From contig CBDEUR010000003.1 in NCBI GenBank assembly GCA_965243345.1, positions 3,534,001 through 3,598,000 on the forward strand: a DNA stretch of 64,000 nt. The letters run 5' to 3'. The notes under the pieces are model-generated. The model did no database searches. It was not told the origin of the DNA and was given only the letters and a program-made list of their open reading frames with translations. The DNA is from Bin52 sp965243345 (GTDB lineage: Bacteria; Pseudomonadota; Alphaproteobacteria; Thalassobaculales; Thalassobaculaceae). How positions within the stretch are numbered: the stretch's first letter is position 1; the number at the start of each line of letters is the position of its first letter. The position numbers and the translations under genes are program-made. Below, piece by piece: positions 52,898 through 62,283 of the stretch.

Positions 52898-53677
52898 ATG
52901 TTTTCGCCTGCGAGCATTGACCACGTGTCAATGCCCCTTCGAGAGGCATATGACGACGGAGACTCGACGCTGCCATATACAGGTTCCGAACTGTGGCGTG
53001 AGCGCATCCGCATCCCCACGTACAGGGTTGGCGACGCCGCACGCTACGCAGGTATCTCGGCTCAAACGGTCGCCTATTGGCAGCGCCTTCGCGGCGGCGG
53101 TTCCTCGGTGCTGTCCCAGCGTCCCAAGGGCTTGGCCCTGTCCTACCTCCAGTTGATTGAGGTTGGCGTCGTCGCGGCCATGCGAAAATCCGGCGTCAAA
53201 CTGCAAACCATTGACGCGACGCGCACCTATCTGTCCGAACAGATTGGTACGGAGTTTCCGTTTGCGGAGTACCGCTTCAAGACGGACGGCAAACAGCTTC
53301 TCATCGACATGAAGCAGATTGACCCCAATGCGCCAGCGGACGTGCTCCTCGATACGGGCTCGGGTGGTCAGCTTGCCTGGAACCTTATCCTTGAGTCCCT
53401 GCTGTCGGAGTTCGAGTACAATCCGGACGGCGACTTCGTGCGCCTCTGGCGGGTGGCGGGCCGGGAGCAACCAATTCGAATTGATCCCGCAATTGCCTTC
53501 GGAGCGCCGCATGTCGGTGGGATCGCGACATGGGTAGTGAAGGAGCGCTGGGAGGGCGGGGAGAACGTTGCTGAGATCGCGGAGGATTTCGCGCTCGATG
53601 TTTGCAAGGTGAGCGCGGCCCTGAAATTCGAGAAGGTCGAAGTTGACATCGGCCGCCCGGGTTCGTGGGCCAGCTGA
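52898..53677 (+). CDS. VapB45-like antitoxin (HTH plus DUF433)
   Basis: A 259-residue protein. A MerR-like helix-turn-helix is seen in YRVGDAARYAGISAQTVAYWQR; the C-terminal part GGIATWVVKERWEGGENVAEIAEDFALD (read in parts) is the DUF433 segment, a second DNA-binding module. The start at ATG 52898 has a gggag site; the longer frame from 52793 lacks family sequence. It overlaps the toxin gene by 13 bases. This is the large-antitoxin class of VapBC45 pairs. Confidence 0.75.
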   Translation: MFSPASIDHVSMPLREAYDDGDSTLPYTGSELWRERIRIPTYRVGDAARYAGISAQTVAYWQRLRGGGSSVLSQRPKGLALSYLQLIEVGVVAAMRKSGVKLQTIDATRTYLSEQIGTEFPFAEYRFKTDGKQLLIDMKQIDPNAPADVLLDTGSGGQLAWNLILESLLSEFEYNPDGDFVRLWRVAGREQPIRIDPAIAFGAPHVGGIATWVVKERWEGGENVAEIAEDFALDVCKVSAALKFEKVEVDIGRPGSWAS

Positions 53678-54057
53678 CGCTCTTCTTCGACCGATGTGTG
53701 GGGTTGCGGGTGCCGAAGGCGCTTCGCATCGTGCGGCCTCCGGTTGTCGTCAAGGATCATCAGCAAGTAGGATTCGACGGCAACACGCCGGACGATGAAT
53801 GGCTGGCGAAAGTGGGGCAGAAGGGCTGGGTGGTCGTCACGCAGGATCGGAAGTTTCATAAGCAGGAGGCGGAGATTGCTGCGGTTCACGCTCACGGCGT
53901 TCGGTGCTTCTATCTCCATGGCGGCAGCGACCCGGCATGGACGACCTTCCGCAATCTCGTCATCGCCCTCCCTCGTATCATTGACCTCGCAGAGCGCGAG
54001 CCCGCGCCGTTCATCTACCAGGCCAAGAGAGGGCACATACGGCGTGTGAAGGCGTGA
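53665..54057 (+). CDS. VapC45-like PIN toxin (DUF5615 type)
   Basis: A 130-residue PIN-like nuclease. TLFFDRCVGLRVPKAL is the first acidic motif; TPDDEWLAKVGQKGWVVVTQDRKF contains the next Asp residues. The later part reads AVHAHGVRCFYLHGG. It begins at GTG 53665 within the antitoxin gene. It should be an RNase held by the DUF433 antitoxin. Confidence 0.75.
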   Translation: MGQLTLFFDRCVGLRVPKALRIVRPPVVVKDHQQVGFDGNTPDDEWLAKVGQKGWVVVTQDRKFHKQEAEIAAVHAHGVRCFYLHGGSDPAWTTFRNLVIALPRIIDLAEREPAPFIYQAKRGHIRRVKA

Positions 54058-54279
54058 CATCCCCCGCCCCGCCGGCACAGGTGGCAGGCCGCGAAAGTCA
54101 AACTGAGTCACTACCCGGCCGCGCCGGAACTTGACGCGTCTGCCTCTTGCCGCTAGCGTGCGGCCGCTTCGGTCCGGCGCGTCCGTTCGGGGATGCGCGG
54201 AGCGAACCACCCCACATCCGGCCATATCGCACCGGGGCTGAAACCGCCGGTAGCGACGCCGCAACCGGAGAGTCACCGC

Positions 54280-55737
54280 GTGTTCGAAACCCTCACCGAA
54301 CGTCTCGGCAGCGCCTTTGACCGGTTGACCCGGCGTGGCGCCCTGCAGGAGGCCGACGTGACGGAGGCGCTGCGTGAGGTCCGGGTGGCGCTGCTTGACG
54401 CCGACGTCGCCCTCGAGGTGGTGCGCCCGTTCATCAACCAGGTCCGCGAACGGGCGGTCGGACAGGAGGTGCTGCGGTCGATCACTCCGGGTCAGCAGGT
54501 CATCAAGATCGTCCACGACACCCTGGTCGAGACCCTGGGGTCCGAGGCGTCCGCGATCAACCTGAACGCGGTTCCGCCGCAGCCGATCCTGATGGTCGGG
54601 CTGCAGGGCAGCGGCAAGACCACGACCACCGCCAAGCTCGCGAAACGGCTGTCGGGCGGCGACCCCAGGAAGGTGCTGATGGCGTCACTTGACGTCTCGC
54701 GCCCGGCCGCGCTCGAACAGCTGCAGGTACTCGGCGAACAGTGCGGGATCGAGACCCTTCCCAATGCCGCCGGCGAGACCGCGGAATCGATCGCGCAGCG
54801 TGCGATGACCGCGGCGCGGCTGCGCGGGTACGACATCGTGCTGCTCGACACCGCCGGGCGGGTCTCGATCGACGGGGAGCTGATGGCCGAGGCCCGGCGG
54901 GTCCGCGATGCGGTCAACCCGGTGGAAACCCTGCTGGTTGCCGATGCCCTGACAGGGCAGGACGCGGTCAACACAGCGCGCAACTTCAACGAGCAGGTCG
55001 GCGTGACCGGCATCGTGCTCACCCGCATGGACGGTGACGCACGCGGCGGTGCGGCACTCTCGATGCGGGCGGTGACCGGCGTGCCTGTCAAGCTGGTCGG
55101 GGTCGGCGAACAGCTCGACGCGCTGGAGGATTTCCATCCCGAGCGGGTGGCGGGGCGCATCCTCGGCATGGGCGACGTGGTCAGCCTGGTCGAGAAGGCC
55201 CAGCAGGTGGTCGAGGAGGAGGAAGCCCAGCGCCTGGTCAGCCGTATGGCCCAGGGCCGGTTCGACCTCGAGGACATGCTGGCGCACTACCGGCAGCTTA
55301 CCAACATGGGCGGCATCGGCGGCATTCTCGGAATGCTGCCCGGAATCGGCAAGGTCAGGAAGCAGCTTGACAACGCCGGGATCGATGACCGGGCGATGCG
55401 CCACAAGCAGGCGATCATCCTGTCGATGACACGGCAGGAACGGCAGTCGCCGCGGCTGCTGAACGCATCGCGCAAGCGGCGGATCGCCCGGGGGTCGGGA
55501 CGGCCCCTGCCCGAGGTCAACCGCGTGCTGAAGGAACACATGGAAATCGCCCGGGCCATGAAGCGCATGGGCAAGATGGGACTGATGCAGAAACTGTCCA
55601 CGCTCACAGGGGGCGGCGAGCCAACCCCGGACATGCTGGCGCAGATGGGCCAGGTCCTGGGCCGGCACCAGCAGCCGGCCGGTCATCTCGCCCTGCAGGG
55701 ACGGCGGGCAGGCAGGCGTCGGCAGGGCAGAAGATAA
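54280..55737 (+). CDS. ffh: Signal recognition particle GTPase Ffh
   Basis: A 485-residue GTPase that brings nascent membrane proteins to SecYEG with 4.5S RNA. N-domain FETLTERLGSAFDRLTRRGALQEADV, P-loop GLQGSGKTTTTAKLAKRL, DVSRPAALEQL, LLDTAGR, LTRMDGDARGG and the M-domain RIARGSGRPLPEVNR with Met-rich helices (MKRMGKMGLMQKL). GTG at 54280 has a ggag ribosome site and is where the family begins. It leads the core run ffh-rpsP-rimM-trmD-rplS. Confidence 0.95.
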   Translation: MFETLTERLGSAFDRLTRRGALQEADVTEALREVRVALLDADVALEVVRPFINQVRERAVGQEVLRSITPGQQVIKIVHDTLVETLGSEASAINLNAVPPQPILMVGLQGSGKTTTTAKLAKRLSGGDPRKVLMASLDVSRPAALEQLQVLGEQCGIETLPNAAGETAESIAQRAMTAARLRGYDIVLLDTAGRVSIDGELMAEARRVRDAVNPVETLLVADALTGQDAVNTARNFNEQVGVTGIVLTRMDGDARGGAALSMRAVTGVPVKLVGVGEQLDALEDFHPERVAGRILGMGDVVSLVEKAQQVVEEEEAQRLVSRMAQGRFDLEDMLAHYRQLTNMGGIGGILGMLPGIGKVRKQLDNAGIDDRAMRHKQAIILSMTRQERQSPRLLNASRKRRIARGSGRPLPEVNRVLKEHMEIARAMKRMGKMGLMQKLSTLTGGGEPTPDMLAQMGQVLGRHQQPAGHLALQGRRAGRRRQGRR

Positions 55738-55767
55738 GGCGCACGCGAACGCGCGAGGAGCACAGGA

Positions 55768-56100
55768 ATGGCATTGAGAATTCGCCTGGCACGGGGTGGT
55801 GCCAAGAAACGCCCGTTCTACCGGATCGTCGTGGCGGAAAACACCGCGCCGCGCGACGGCCGGTTCGTCGAGAAGGTCGGGACCTACAACCCGATGGTTC
55901 CGAATGAGCACCCGGACCGGCTCAAGGTCGACGAGGACCGGATCCGGCACTGGCTTTCGGTCGGCGCCAGGCCCACCGAGCGGGTGCACAAGTTCCTGGG
56001 CGAACTCGGGCTGATGCCCGCCTTCGAGGTCCGTCCCCAGCCGACGAAGTCGGCACCCGGCAAGAAGCGGGCGGAACGTGAAGCGGCGGCCGCCGCCTGA
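55768..56100 (+). CDS. rpsP: Ribosomal protein bS16
   Basis: A 110-residue small-subunit protein. Its start MALRIRLARGGAKKRPFYRI and GTYNPM are standard; the C-terminal basic and Ala-rich tail (AERE-AAAA type) is common in alphaproteobacteria. It lies 30 bases after ffh, with ribosome site gagg (cgaggag). Confidence 0.95.
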   Translation: MALRIRLARGGAKKRPFYRIVVAENTAPRDGRFVEKVGTYNPMVPNEHPDRLKVDEDRIRHWLSVGARPTERVHKFLGELGLMPAFEVRPQPTKSAPGKKRAEREAAAAA

Positions 56101-56635
56101 ACACTCACATTCCCGCCAGGACGTGTGCCTGGGGGTGATTGCCGGCGCGCACGGGGTTGCCGGCCTGGTGCGGGTGCAGAGCTTTACCGGAAAGGCGGAG
56201 GACATCGCCGCCTACGGACCGCTCCACGATGCGGCCGGCACCCGCTACAGCCTCGAGGTGATCGGCCGTTCCCGCGGCCAGCTGCTGGTACGTATCGCCG
56301 GGGTGGGCGACCGCGACGCGGCGACGGCCCTGCGGGGAACCCGCCTGCATGTCCCGCGCAGCGTGCTTCCGGCACCCGACGACGGCGAGTACTACCACAC
56401 CGATCTGATCGGGCTGCAGGTCGAGCGCCGGGACGGCTCGCCGGTCGGCGTGGTTGCGTCGGTCCACAACTTCGGGGCCGGCGACCTGGTCGATGTCCGG
56501 CTCGCGGGCTCGCGCCGTACCGTGCTCCTGCCCTTTGATGCGGCGACCGTGCTCGAGGTCGACCTCGAGACAGGCAGCATGGTGGTGGATCCGATGCCGG
56601 GCCTGCTCGACGACCACGCGGAGGGCAGCCGGTGA
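56078..56635 (+). CDS. rimM: Ribosome maturation factor RimM
   Basis: A 185-residue factor for 30S assembly that binds S19. N-domain CLGVIAGAHGVAGLVRVQSFT and the PRC-barrel half EYYHTDLIGLQV ... NFGAGDLVDVRL are present. The GTG at 56078 overlaps rpsP by 23 bases; another GTG at 56123 would also keep the domain but has a ribosome site only one base away. I prefer 56078. It overlaps trmD by four bases. Confidence 0.9.
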   Translation: MKRRPPPEHSHSRQDVCLGVIAGAHGVAGLVRVQSFTGKAEDIAAYGPLHDAAGTRYSLEVIGRSRGQLLVRIAGVGDRDAATALRGTRLHVPRSVLPAPDDGEYYHTDLIGLQVERRDGSPVGVVASVHNFGAGDLVDVRLAGSRRTVLLPFDAATVLEVDLETGSMVVDPMPGLLDDHAEGSR

Positions 56636-57363
56636 GCACGGATGACCCCGGCTGGCTGGCGACGGTGCTCACCCTGTTCCCGGGCATGTTTCCAGGCCCG
56701 CTCGCACTGTCGCTTGCCGGCAAGGCGCTCGACGCCGGGACCTGGAACCTCGAGGTCCTCGACATCCGCGACTTCGCGCGCGACCAACGCGGCACGGTCG
56801 ACGACGCGCCGTTCGGCGGCGGGGCCGGAATGGTGTTGCGGCCCGATGTTGTCGATGCCGCGCTGGCGGCAGTCGAGGAACGTCCCGGGCGGCGGGTGTA
56901 TCTCACGCCGCGCGGACGCCGCTTCGACCAGGCGATGGCACGCCGCTGGGCCGGCGAACCCGGCGTGGTCCTGCTGTGCGGGCGCTACGAGGGTCTCGAC
57001 CAGCGGGTGATCGACGCCCGCGGGCTCGAGGAGGTCAGTCTCGGCGATTTCGTGCTCTCCGGCGGCGAGCCGGCGGCGCTCGCCATGCTCGATGCCTGCG
57101 TCAGGCTGCTGCCCGGTGTGGTGGGGGCAGAGGACGGGCTCAAGGAGGAGAGTTTCGAGGACGACCTGCTCGAGTATCCGCTCTATACCCAGCCGCGATG
57201 CTGGAACGGCATGGAGGTCCCGGAGGTGCTGCTCTCGGGCCACCACGCGCGGATCCGGGCGTGGCGCCGGGACCAGGCCGAGCGGACGACACGCGAGCGC
57301 CGGCCCGACCTGTGGGCACGTCGCCTCGGCGCCCGGCCGCCCGGGAGCGGCGACGACGCGTGA
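56632..57363 (+). CDS. trmD: tRNA (guanine-N1)-methyltransferase TrmD
   Basis: A 243-residue knotted SPOUT methyltransferase for G37 of tRNA. Motifs LTLFPGMFPGPLA, PFGGGAGMVLRP, LLCGRYEGLDQRV, and VSLGDFVLSGGEPAAL form the cofactor pocket. GTG 56632 overlaps the rimM stop. Confidence 0.95.
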   Translation: MSTDDPGWLATVLTLFPGMFPGPLALSLAGKALDAGTWNLEVLDIRDFARDQRGTVDDAPFGGGAGMVLRPDVVDAALAAVEERPGRRVYLTPRGRRFDQAMARRWAGEPGVVLLCGRYEGLDQRVIDARGLEEVSLGDFVLSGGEPAALAMLDACVRLLPGVVGAEDGLKEESFEDDLLEYPLYTQPRCWNGMEVPEVLLSGHHARIRAWRRDQAERTTRERRPDLWARRLGARPPGSGDDA

Positions 57364-57615
57364 GGCCCGCGCCCGCGGCGCAAGACACTGGACATTCGCG
57401 CCGTTGCGCGCGATAAGCCCGGCTTTGTCGGCGACCATGGTCCGGGCATTCGTGTTGGCGTCGTCGCACGAGCATTGCCCGGCGTGCATGCGCGCAGACG
57501 GCAGCGGGGCATGAAGCAGACGGCAGCACTGGCGTGCCGGGGTGTCGTGCCGACACCCGGTCCGGTGCCACGAGTCGATCGCGCCGCGCGCCCGCCAGTC
57601 AGAAGGGGACCGAGA

Positions 57616-58011
57616 GTGAACATCGTGCAGCAGATCAGCCAGGAACAGGTCGAGCGGCTCAGTGCACAGCGCCCGGTTCCGGAGTTCGGCCCGGGCGACA
57701 CGCTCCGGGTTCACGTCAAGGTGGTGGAAGGGTCGCGCGAACGCGTCCAGGTATTCGAGGGCGTCTGCATCGCGCGCAAGTCGGACTCGATCAACTCCAA
57801 CTTCACCGTGCGCAAGATCTCCTACGGCGAGGGTGTCGAGAGGGTGTTTCCGCTGCATTCGCCGCGGATTGCCGACATCGAGGTGATCCGTCGCGGCCGC
57901 GTGCGACGGGCCAAGCTCTACTACCTGCGCTCGCGGCGCGGCAAGGCAGCCCGTATCCCGGAGAAGGTGACGCGGACCGGCCGGACGCGGCGCGGCGCGG
58001 CGCGGGACTGA
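57616..58011 (+). CDS. rplS: Ribosomal protein bL19
   Basis: A 131-residue large-subunit protein with GDTLRVHVKVVEG, VFEGVCIARK and GVERVFPLHSPRI. It starts at GTG 57616 (NIVQQISQEQ follows) with ribosome site agggga; the longer frame from 57475 is not family sequence. About 250 bases separate it from trmD, without a visible gene. Confidence 0.95.
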   Translation: MNIVQQISQEQVERLSAQRPVPEFGPGDTLRVHVKVVEGSRERVQVFEGVCIARKSDSINSNFTVRKISYGEGVERVFPLHSPRIADIEVIRRGRVRRAKLYYLRSRRGKAARIPEKVTRTGRTRRGAARD

Positions 58012-58042
58012 TCACGAGGACAACCGGGCAGGAGCACGTGCA

Positions 58043-59464
58043 ATGGCGAAGCCGCGTACATTGTTCGACAAGATCTGGCAGTCGCACCTGGTCGAGCGGG
58101 AAGATGACGGGACCTGCCTGATCTACATAGACCGCCACCTCGTGCACGAGGTGACGAGCCCGCAGGCCTTCGAGGGGCTGCGCATCGCCGGACGGCAGGT
58201 GCGCCGGCCCGATCTCACCCTGGCGGTGGCAGACCACAACACGCCCACCACGGACATTTCCGAGGGGATTGCGGAAGAGGACTCGCGCATCCAGGTCGAG
58301 ACGCTCGAAAGCAACGTGGCCGAGTTCGGGGTACCGTATTTCGGACTCGAGGACGCGCGCCGCGGCATCGTGCACATCATCGGGCCGGAACAGGGTTTCA
58401 CCCTGCCCGGAATGACCATCGTGTGCGGCGACAGCCACACCGCCACCCACGGCGCCTTCGGGGCACTTGCCTTCGGGATCGGCACGTCCGAGGTCGAGCA
58501 TGTGCTCGCCACCCAGACCCTGCGCCAGGCCCCGGCGCGGAACATGCGGGTGACCGTCGAGGGCAGCCTGCCGTTCGGTGTCACCGCCAAGGACGTGATC
58601 CTCGCCATCATCGGCAGGATCGGCACCGCCGGCGGGACCGGACACGTGATCGAGTTCGCCGGCGACGCCATCCGCTCGCTGTCGATGGAAGCCCGGATGA
58701 CGGTCTGCAACATGGCGATCGAGGCCGGCGCACGTGCCGGGATGATCGCGCCTGACGAGACGACATTCGACTACCTGCGCGGCCGGGCCATGGCTCCGAA
58801 GGGCGGCGCATGGGAGCAGGCGGCCGCCTGGTGGCGGACCCTGCCGTCCGACCCCGGCGCCGCCTACGATACCGAAGTGCTCCTGCAGGCCGCCGACATC
58901 GTCCCGCAGGTGACCTGGGGGACAAACCCCGAAGAGGTGATCCCGGTGAACCAGTCGATCCCGGATCCTGCCGCCATCGAGGACGCACAGCGCCGTGACA
59001 AGGTCGCCCGCTCGCTCGCCTACATGGGGCTTGAGGCCGGGACGCCGATCTCCCGGGTGCCGGTCGACAAGGTGTTCATCGGATCGTGCACCAACGGTCG
59101 CATCGAGGATCTGCGCGCGGTTGCCCGGGTGGCGCAGGGACGTTCCGTTGCCCCCGGGGTCCATGCCATGATCGTGGCCGGTTCCGGCCTGGTGCGCGAG
59201 CAGGCGGAGGAGGAGGGCCTGGGCGAGATCTTCCGCGAGGCGGGCTTCGACTGGCGCCAGGAGCCCGGCTGCTCGATGTGCCTGGCGATGAATGCCGACC
59301 GCCTCGAACCCGGACAGCGATGCGCCTCGACGTCCAACCGAAACTTCGAGGGACGCCAGGGCTACGGCGGCAGGACGCACCTGGTCAGTCCGGCAATGGC
59401 GGCGGCGGCGGCGGTGACCGGACGGCTCGCTGACGTGCGTGAACTCCTGGAGGGAGCGGAATAG
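58043..59464 (+). CDS. leuC: 3-isopropylmalate dehydratase large subunit
   Basis: A 473-residue aconitase-family subunit of leucine synthesis. It has the Fe-S cluster cysteines in VFIGSCTNGRIED and PGCSMCLAMN, and the active-site stretch VCGDSHTATHGAFGALAFGIGTSEVEH. It starts at ATG 58043, 31 bases after rplS. It pairs with leuD, whose start overlaps its stop by one base. Confidence 0.95.
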   Translation: MAKPRTLFDKIWQSHLVEREDDGTCLIYIDRHLVHEVTSPQAFEGLRIAGRQVRRPDLTLAVADHNTPTTDISEGIAEEDSRIQVETLESNVAEFGVPYFGLEDARRGIVHIIGPEQGFTLPGMTIVCGDSHTATHGAFGALAFGIGTSEVEHVLATQTLRQAPARNMRVTVEGSLPFGVTAKDVILAIIGRIGTAGGTGHVIEFAGDAIRSLSMEARMTVCNMAIEAGARAGMIAPDETTFDYLRGRAMAPKGGAWEQAAAWWRTLPSDPGAAYDTEVLLQAADIVPQVTWGTNPEEVIPVNQSIPDPAAIEDAQRRDKVARSLAYMGLEAGTPISRVPVDKVFIGSCTNGRIEDLRAVARVAQGRSVAPGVHAMIVAGSGLVREQAEEEGLGEIFREAGFDWRQEPGCSMCLAMNADRLEPGQRCASTSNRNFEGRQGYGGRTHLVSPAMAAAAAVTGRLADVRELLEGAE

Positions 59465-60069
59465 TGCAGAAATTCGAAACCCACCGCGGTGTCGCGGCGC
59501 CGTTCGACATGATCAACATCGACACCGACAAGGTGATCCCGAAGCAGTACCTGAAGACCATCAGGCGCACCGGGCTCGGCAAACACCTGTTCGCCGAGAT
59601 GCGCTACCACGCCGACGGGTCGGAGAATCCCGACTTCGTTCTGAACAAGGCGGTCTATCGCAACGCCAGCATCATCGTCGCCGGGGACAACTTCGGCTGC
59701 GGCTCGTCGCGCGAACACGCACCCTGGGCCCTGCTGGACTACGGCATCCGCTGCGTGATCTCGACCAGCTTCGCCGACATCTTCTACAACAACTGCTTCA
59801 AGAACGGCATCCTGCCGATCACCGTCTCCCGCGAGCAGCTCGACGAGCTGATGCAGGACGCGGAACTCGGCGCCAACGCGGTGCTCGAGGTCGACCTTGC
59901 CGCCCAGGAGATCTCGCGGCCGAACGGAGAGAAGATCGGCTTCGAGGTCGAGCCGGCGCGCAAGCACTGCCTGCTCCATGGTCTCGACGACATCGGGCTG
60001 ACGCTGGCGCGCGAAGACGCGATCGACAGGTTCGAGGAACACCGGGCCCGGGAACAGCCCTGGGTCTGA
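59464..60069 (+). CDS. leuD: 3-isopropylmalate dehydratase small subunit
   Basis: A 201-residue swivelling domain of isopropylmalate isomerase: DNFGCGSSREHAPWAL and NCFKNGILPI. GTG start at 59464 overlaps leuC stop (TAGTG). Normal length for the bacterial small subunit. Confidence 0.95.
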   Translation: MQKFETHRGVAAPFDMINIDTDKVIPKQYLKTIRRTGLGKHLFAEMRYHADGSENPDFVLNKAVYRNASIIVAGDNFGCGSSREHAPWALLDYGIRCVISTSFADIFYNNCFKNGILPITVSREQLDELMQDAELGANAVLEVDLAAQEISRPNGEKIGFEVEPARKHCLLHGLDDIGLTLAREDAIDRFEEHRAREQPWV

Positions 60070-60112
60070 ACACGCCCGACCCGACCGGTGCCGCGAGATG
60101 CAGGGGAACACC

Positions 60113-61225
60113 ATGACGTCGAACAGGAAGCTGCTGGTCCTTCCGGGTGACGGGATCGGGCCGGAGGTCGTGGGGCAGGTGCTGCGCGCGGTCGACTGGC
60201 TGGCGCGCCGGCGCTCGGTCAGCTTTGACGTCACCGAAGGGCTGGTCGGTGGTGCGTCATGGGACAGGCACGGCACGCCACTCACCGACGAGACCCTGGC
60301 CGATGCCGTCGCCGCCGACGCGGTGCTGTTCGGGTCCGTCGGCGGCCCGGCCTACGATCAGCTGCCGTTCGAGCAGAAGCCCGAGCGCGGCCTGCTGCGC
60401 CTGCGCAAGGAAATGGACCTGTTCGCAAACCTGCGCCCCGCGATGGTGTTCGGACCGATGGCGGACAGCTCCAGCCTGAGATCCGAACTGGTTTCCGGCC
60501 TCGACATCCTGATCCTGCGTGAACTGACCGGTGGTATCTACTTCGCCGAGCCGCGGGGGATCGAGGATCTTCCGGACGGAACCCGCAAGGGCTACGACAC
60601 CAACCTGTACACCACCCCCGAGATCGAACGGATCGGCAGGGTCGCCATCGACCTCGCGCGCAGGCGCCGCGGCAAGGTGACCTCGGTCGAGAAGGCGAAC
60701 GTCATGATGTCCGGGGTGCTGTGGCGCGAGACCATGCAGAAGCTGTTCGACGCCGAGGCGGACGGTCTCGAGACCGAGCACATGTACGCGGACAACTGTG
60801 CGATGCAGCTGGTCCGCTACCCCGGGCAGTTCGACGTGATCGTGACCGACAACCTGTTCGGCGACATGCTGTCGGACTGTGCCGCCATGCTCACCGGCTC
60901 GCTCGGCATGCTCCCGTCTGCCTCGCTCGGCGCCGCCGACCCGGTAACCGGGTCCCGGCATGCGCTGTACGAACCGGTCCACGGTTCGGCGCCTGACATC
61001 GCGGGCCAGGGCGTGGCAAACCCGATTGCGGAACTGCTCAGCTTCTCGATGGCGCTGCGCTACTCTTTCGACATGGGCGAGGACGCCGACCTGATCGATG
61101 CCGCGATCGAGCGGGTACTGGCGGCAGGTCTCCGGACCCGCGACATCATGAGCGAAGGCAAGACCGCGGTATCGACCGGGGGCATGATGGACGCGGTCCT
61201 GCACGAGCTCGACACGGCGTCCTGA
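60113..61225 (+). CDS. leuB: 3-isopropylmalate dehydrogenase
   Basis: A 370-residue NAD-dependent decarboxylating dehydrogenase, the third step of leucine synthesis. LLVLPGDGIGPEVVGQVL is the N-terminus; ENLRPAMVFG-type text (ANLRPAMVFGP), VEKANVMMSG, YADNCAMQLVRYPGQFDVIVTDNLFGDMLSD (read in parts) carry the substrate and metal residues. I chose ATG 60113, which has an aggggaa site upstream; another ATG lies 15 bases earlier. Confidence 0.95.
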   Translation: MTSNRKLLVLPGDGIGPEVVGQVLRAVDWLARRRSVSFDVTEGLVGGASWDRHGTPLTDETLADAVAADAVLFGSVGGPAYDQLPFEQKPERGLLRLRKEMDLFANLRPAMVFGPMADSSSLRSELVSGLDILILRELTGGIYFAEPRGIEDLPDGTRKGYDTNLYTTPEIERIGRVAIDLARRRRGKVTSVEKANVMMSGVLWRETMQKLFDAEADGLETEHMYADNCAMQLVRYPGQFDVIVTDNLFGDMLSDCAAMLTGSLGMLPSASLGAADPVTGSRHALYEPVHGSAPDIAGQGVANPIAELLSFSMALRYSFDMGEDADLIDAAIERVLAAGLRTRDIMSEGKTAVSTGGMMDAVLHELDTAS

Positions 61226-61248
61226 ACGGCAAGAGGGCGACAGCGACC

Positions 61249-62274
61249 ATGGGATACCGGGTTGCGGTGGCGGGAGCCACCGGTGCGGTGGGCCGCGAAA
61301 TGCTTCGCGTGCTGGCCGAGCGGGAGTTTCCCGCCGACGAGGTTGTGGCACTCGCCTCGGCGAGATCGGTCGGCAAGGAAGTCTCCTACGGCGAGGAAAA
61401 GACGCTTCAGGTCTCTCCTCTCGGCTCGCACGACTTCTCCACCACCGATATCTGCCTGTTCTCCGCCGGCGGCTCGGTCTCGAAAGAGTACGCGCCGAAG
61501 GTGGCGCGCGCGGGATGCGTGGTGATCGACAATTCGTCGCACTGGCGCATGGATCCGGACATTCCGCTCGTCGTGCCCGAGGTGAACGGTGATGCGCTTC
61601 GCTACTACCGCGAGCGCAACATCATCGCCAATCCCAACTGTTCCACCGCCCAGCTGGTGATGGCCCTGAAGCCGCTGCACGACACCTTCGAGATCAGCCG
61701 GGTGGTGGTCTCGACCTACCAGTCGGTCTCGGGCGCCGGACAGCAGGGAATGGAGGAGCTGTTTTCCCAGACCCGGGGCATCTATGTCAGCGACCCGGTC
61801 GAGCGTAATGTCTTCACCAAGCAGATCGCGTTCAACTGCATCCCGCACATCGACAGGTTCATGGACGACGGGTCGACACGGGAAGAATGGAAAATGGCGG
61901 TCGAAACCCGCAAGATCCTCGACCCGGACATCGATGTCGTGGCGCACTGCGTACGGGTTCCCGTCTTCATCGGCCATGCCGAGGCGGTGTTCGTCGAGAC
62001 CCGGATGCCGATCGATCCCGAACACGCGCGCTCGGTGTTGCGCGCCTTTCCCGGTGTCGTGGTGGTCGACCACCGCGAGGACGAGGGGTACGTGACGCCA
62101 AAGGAGTGCGTCGGCGAGGACCCGGTCTACGTCAGCCGGATCCGTTCGGATCCCACGGTGGACAACGGGCTTGTGTTCTGGTGCGTGTCGGACAACCTGC
62201 GCAAGGGCGCGGCCCTCAATGCGGTGCAGATTGCCGAGACCCTGGTGGCTGACTACCTGGAGGAGGCGGCGTAG
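61249..62274 (+). CDS. asd: Aspartate-semialdehyde dehydrogenase
   Basis: A 341-residue enzyme of the lysine/threonine/methionine branch. VAVAGATGAVGREMLRVL is the NADP site, IIANPNCSTAQLVMALKPL holds the catalytic Cys, and VPVFIGHAEAVFVE the catalytic His. It follows leuB by 23 bases. Confidence 0.95.
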   Translation: MGYRVAVAGATGAVGREMLRVLAEREFPADEVVALASARSVGKEVSYGEEKTLQVSPLGSHDFSTTDICLFSAGGSVSKEYAPKVARAGCVVIDNSSHWRMDPDIPLVVPEVNGDALRYYRERNIIANPNCSTAQLVMALKPLHDTFEISRVVVSTYQSVSGAGQQGMEELFSQTRGIYVSDPVERNVFTKQIAFNCIPHIDRFMDDGSTREEWKMAVETRKILDPDIDVVAHCVRVPVFIGHAEAVFVETRMPIDPEHARSVLRAFPGVVVVDHREDEGYVTPKECVGEDPVYVSRIRSDPTVDNGLVFWCVSDNLRKGAALNAVQIAETLVADYLEEAA

Positions 62275-62283
62275 CCGCGACGC

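Noticed and set aside
57364..57615. Possible small gene or leader between trmD and rplS
   Set aside because: An open frame runs into rplS but lacks family sequence, and no hairpin-terminator pair was found.
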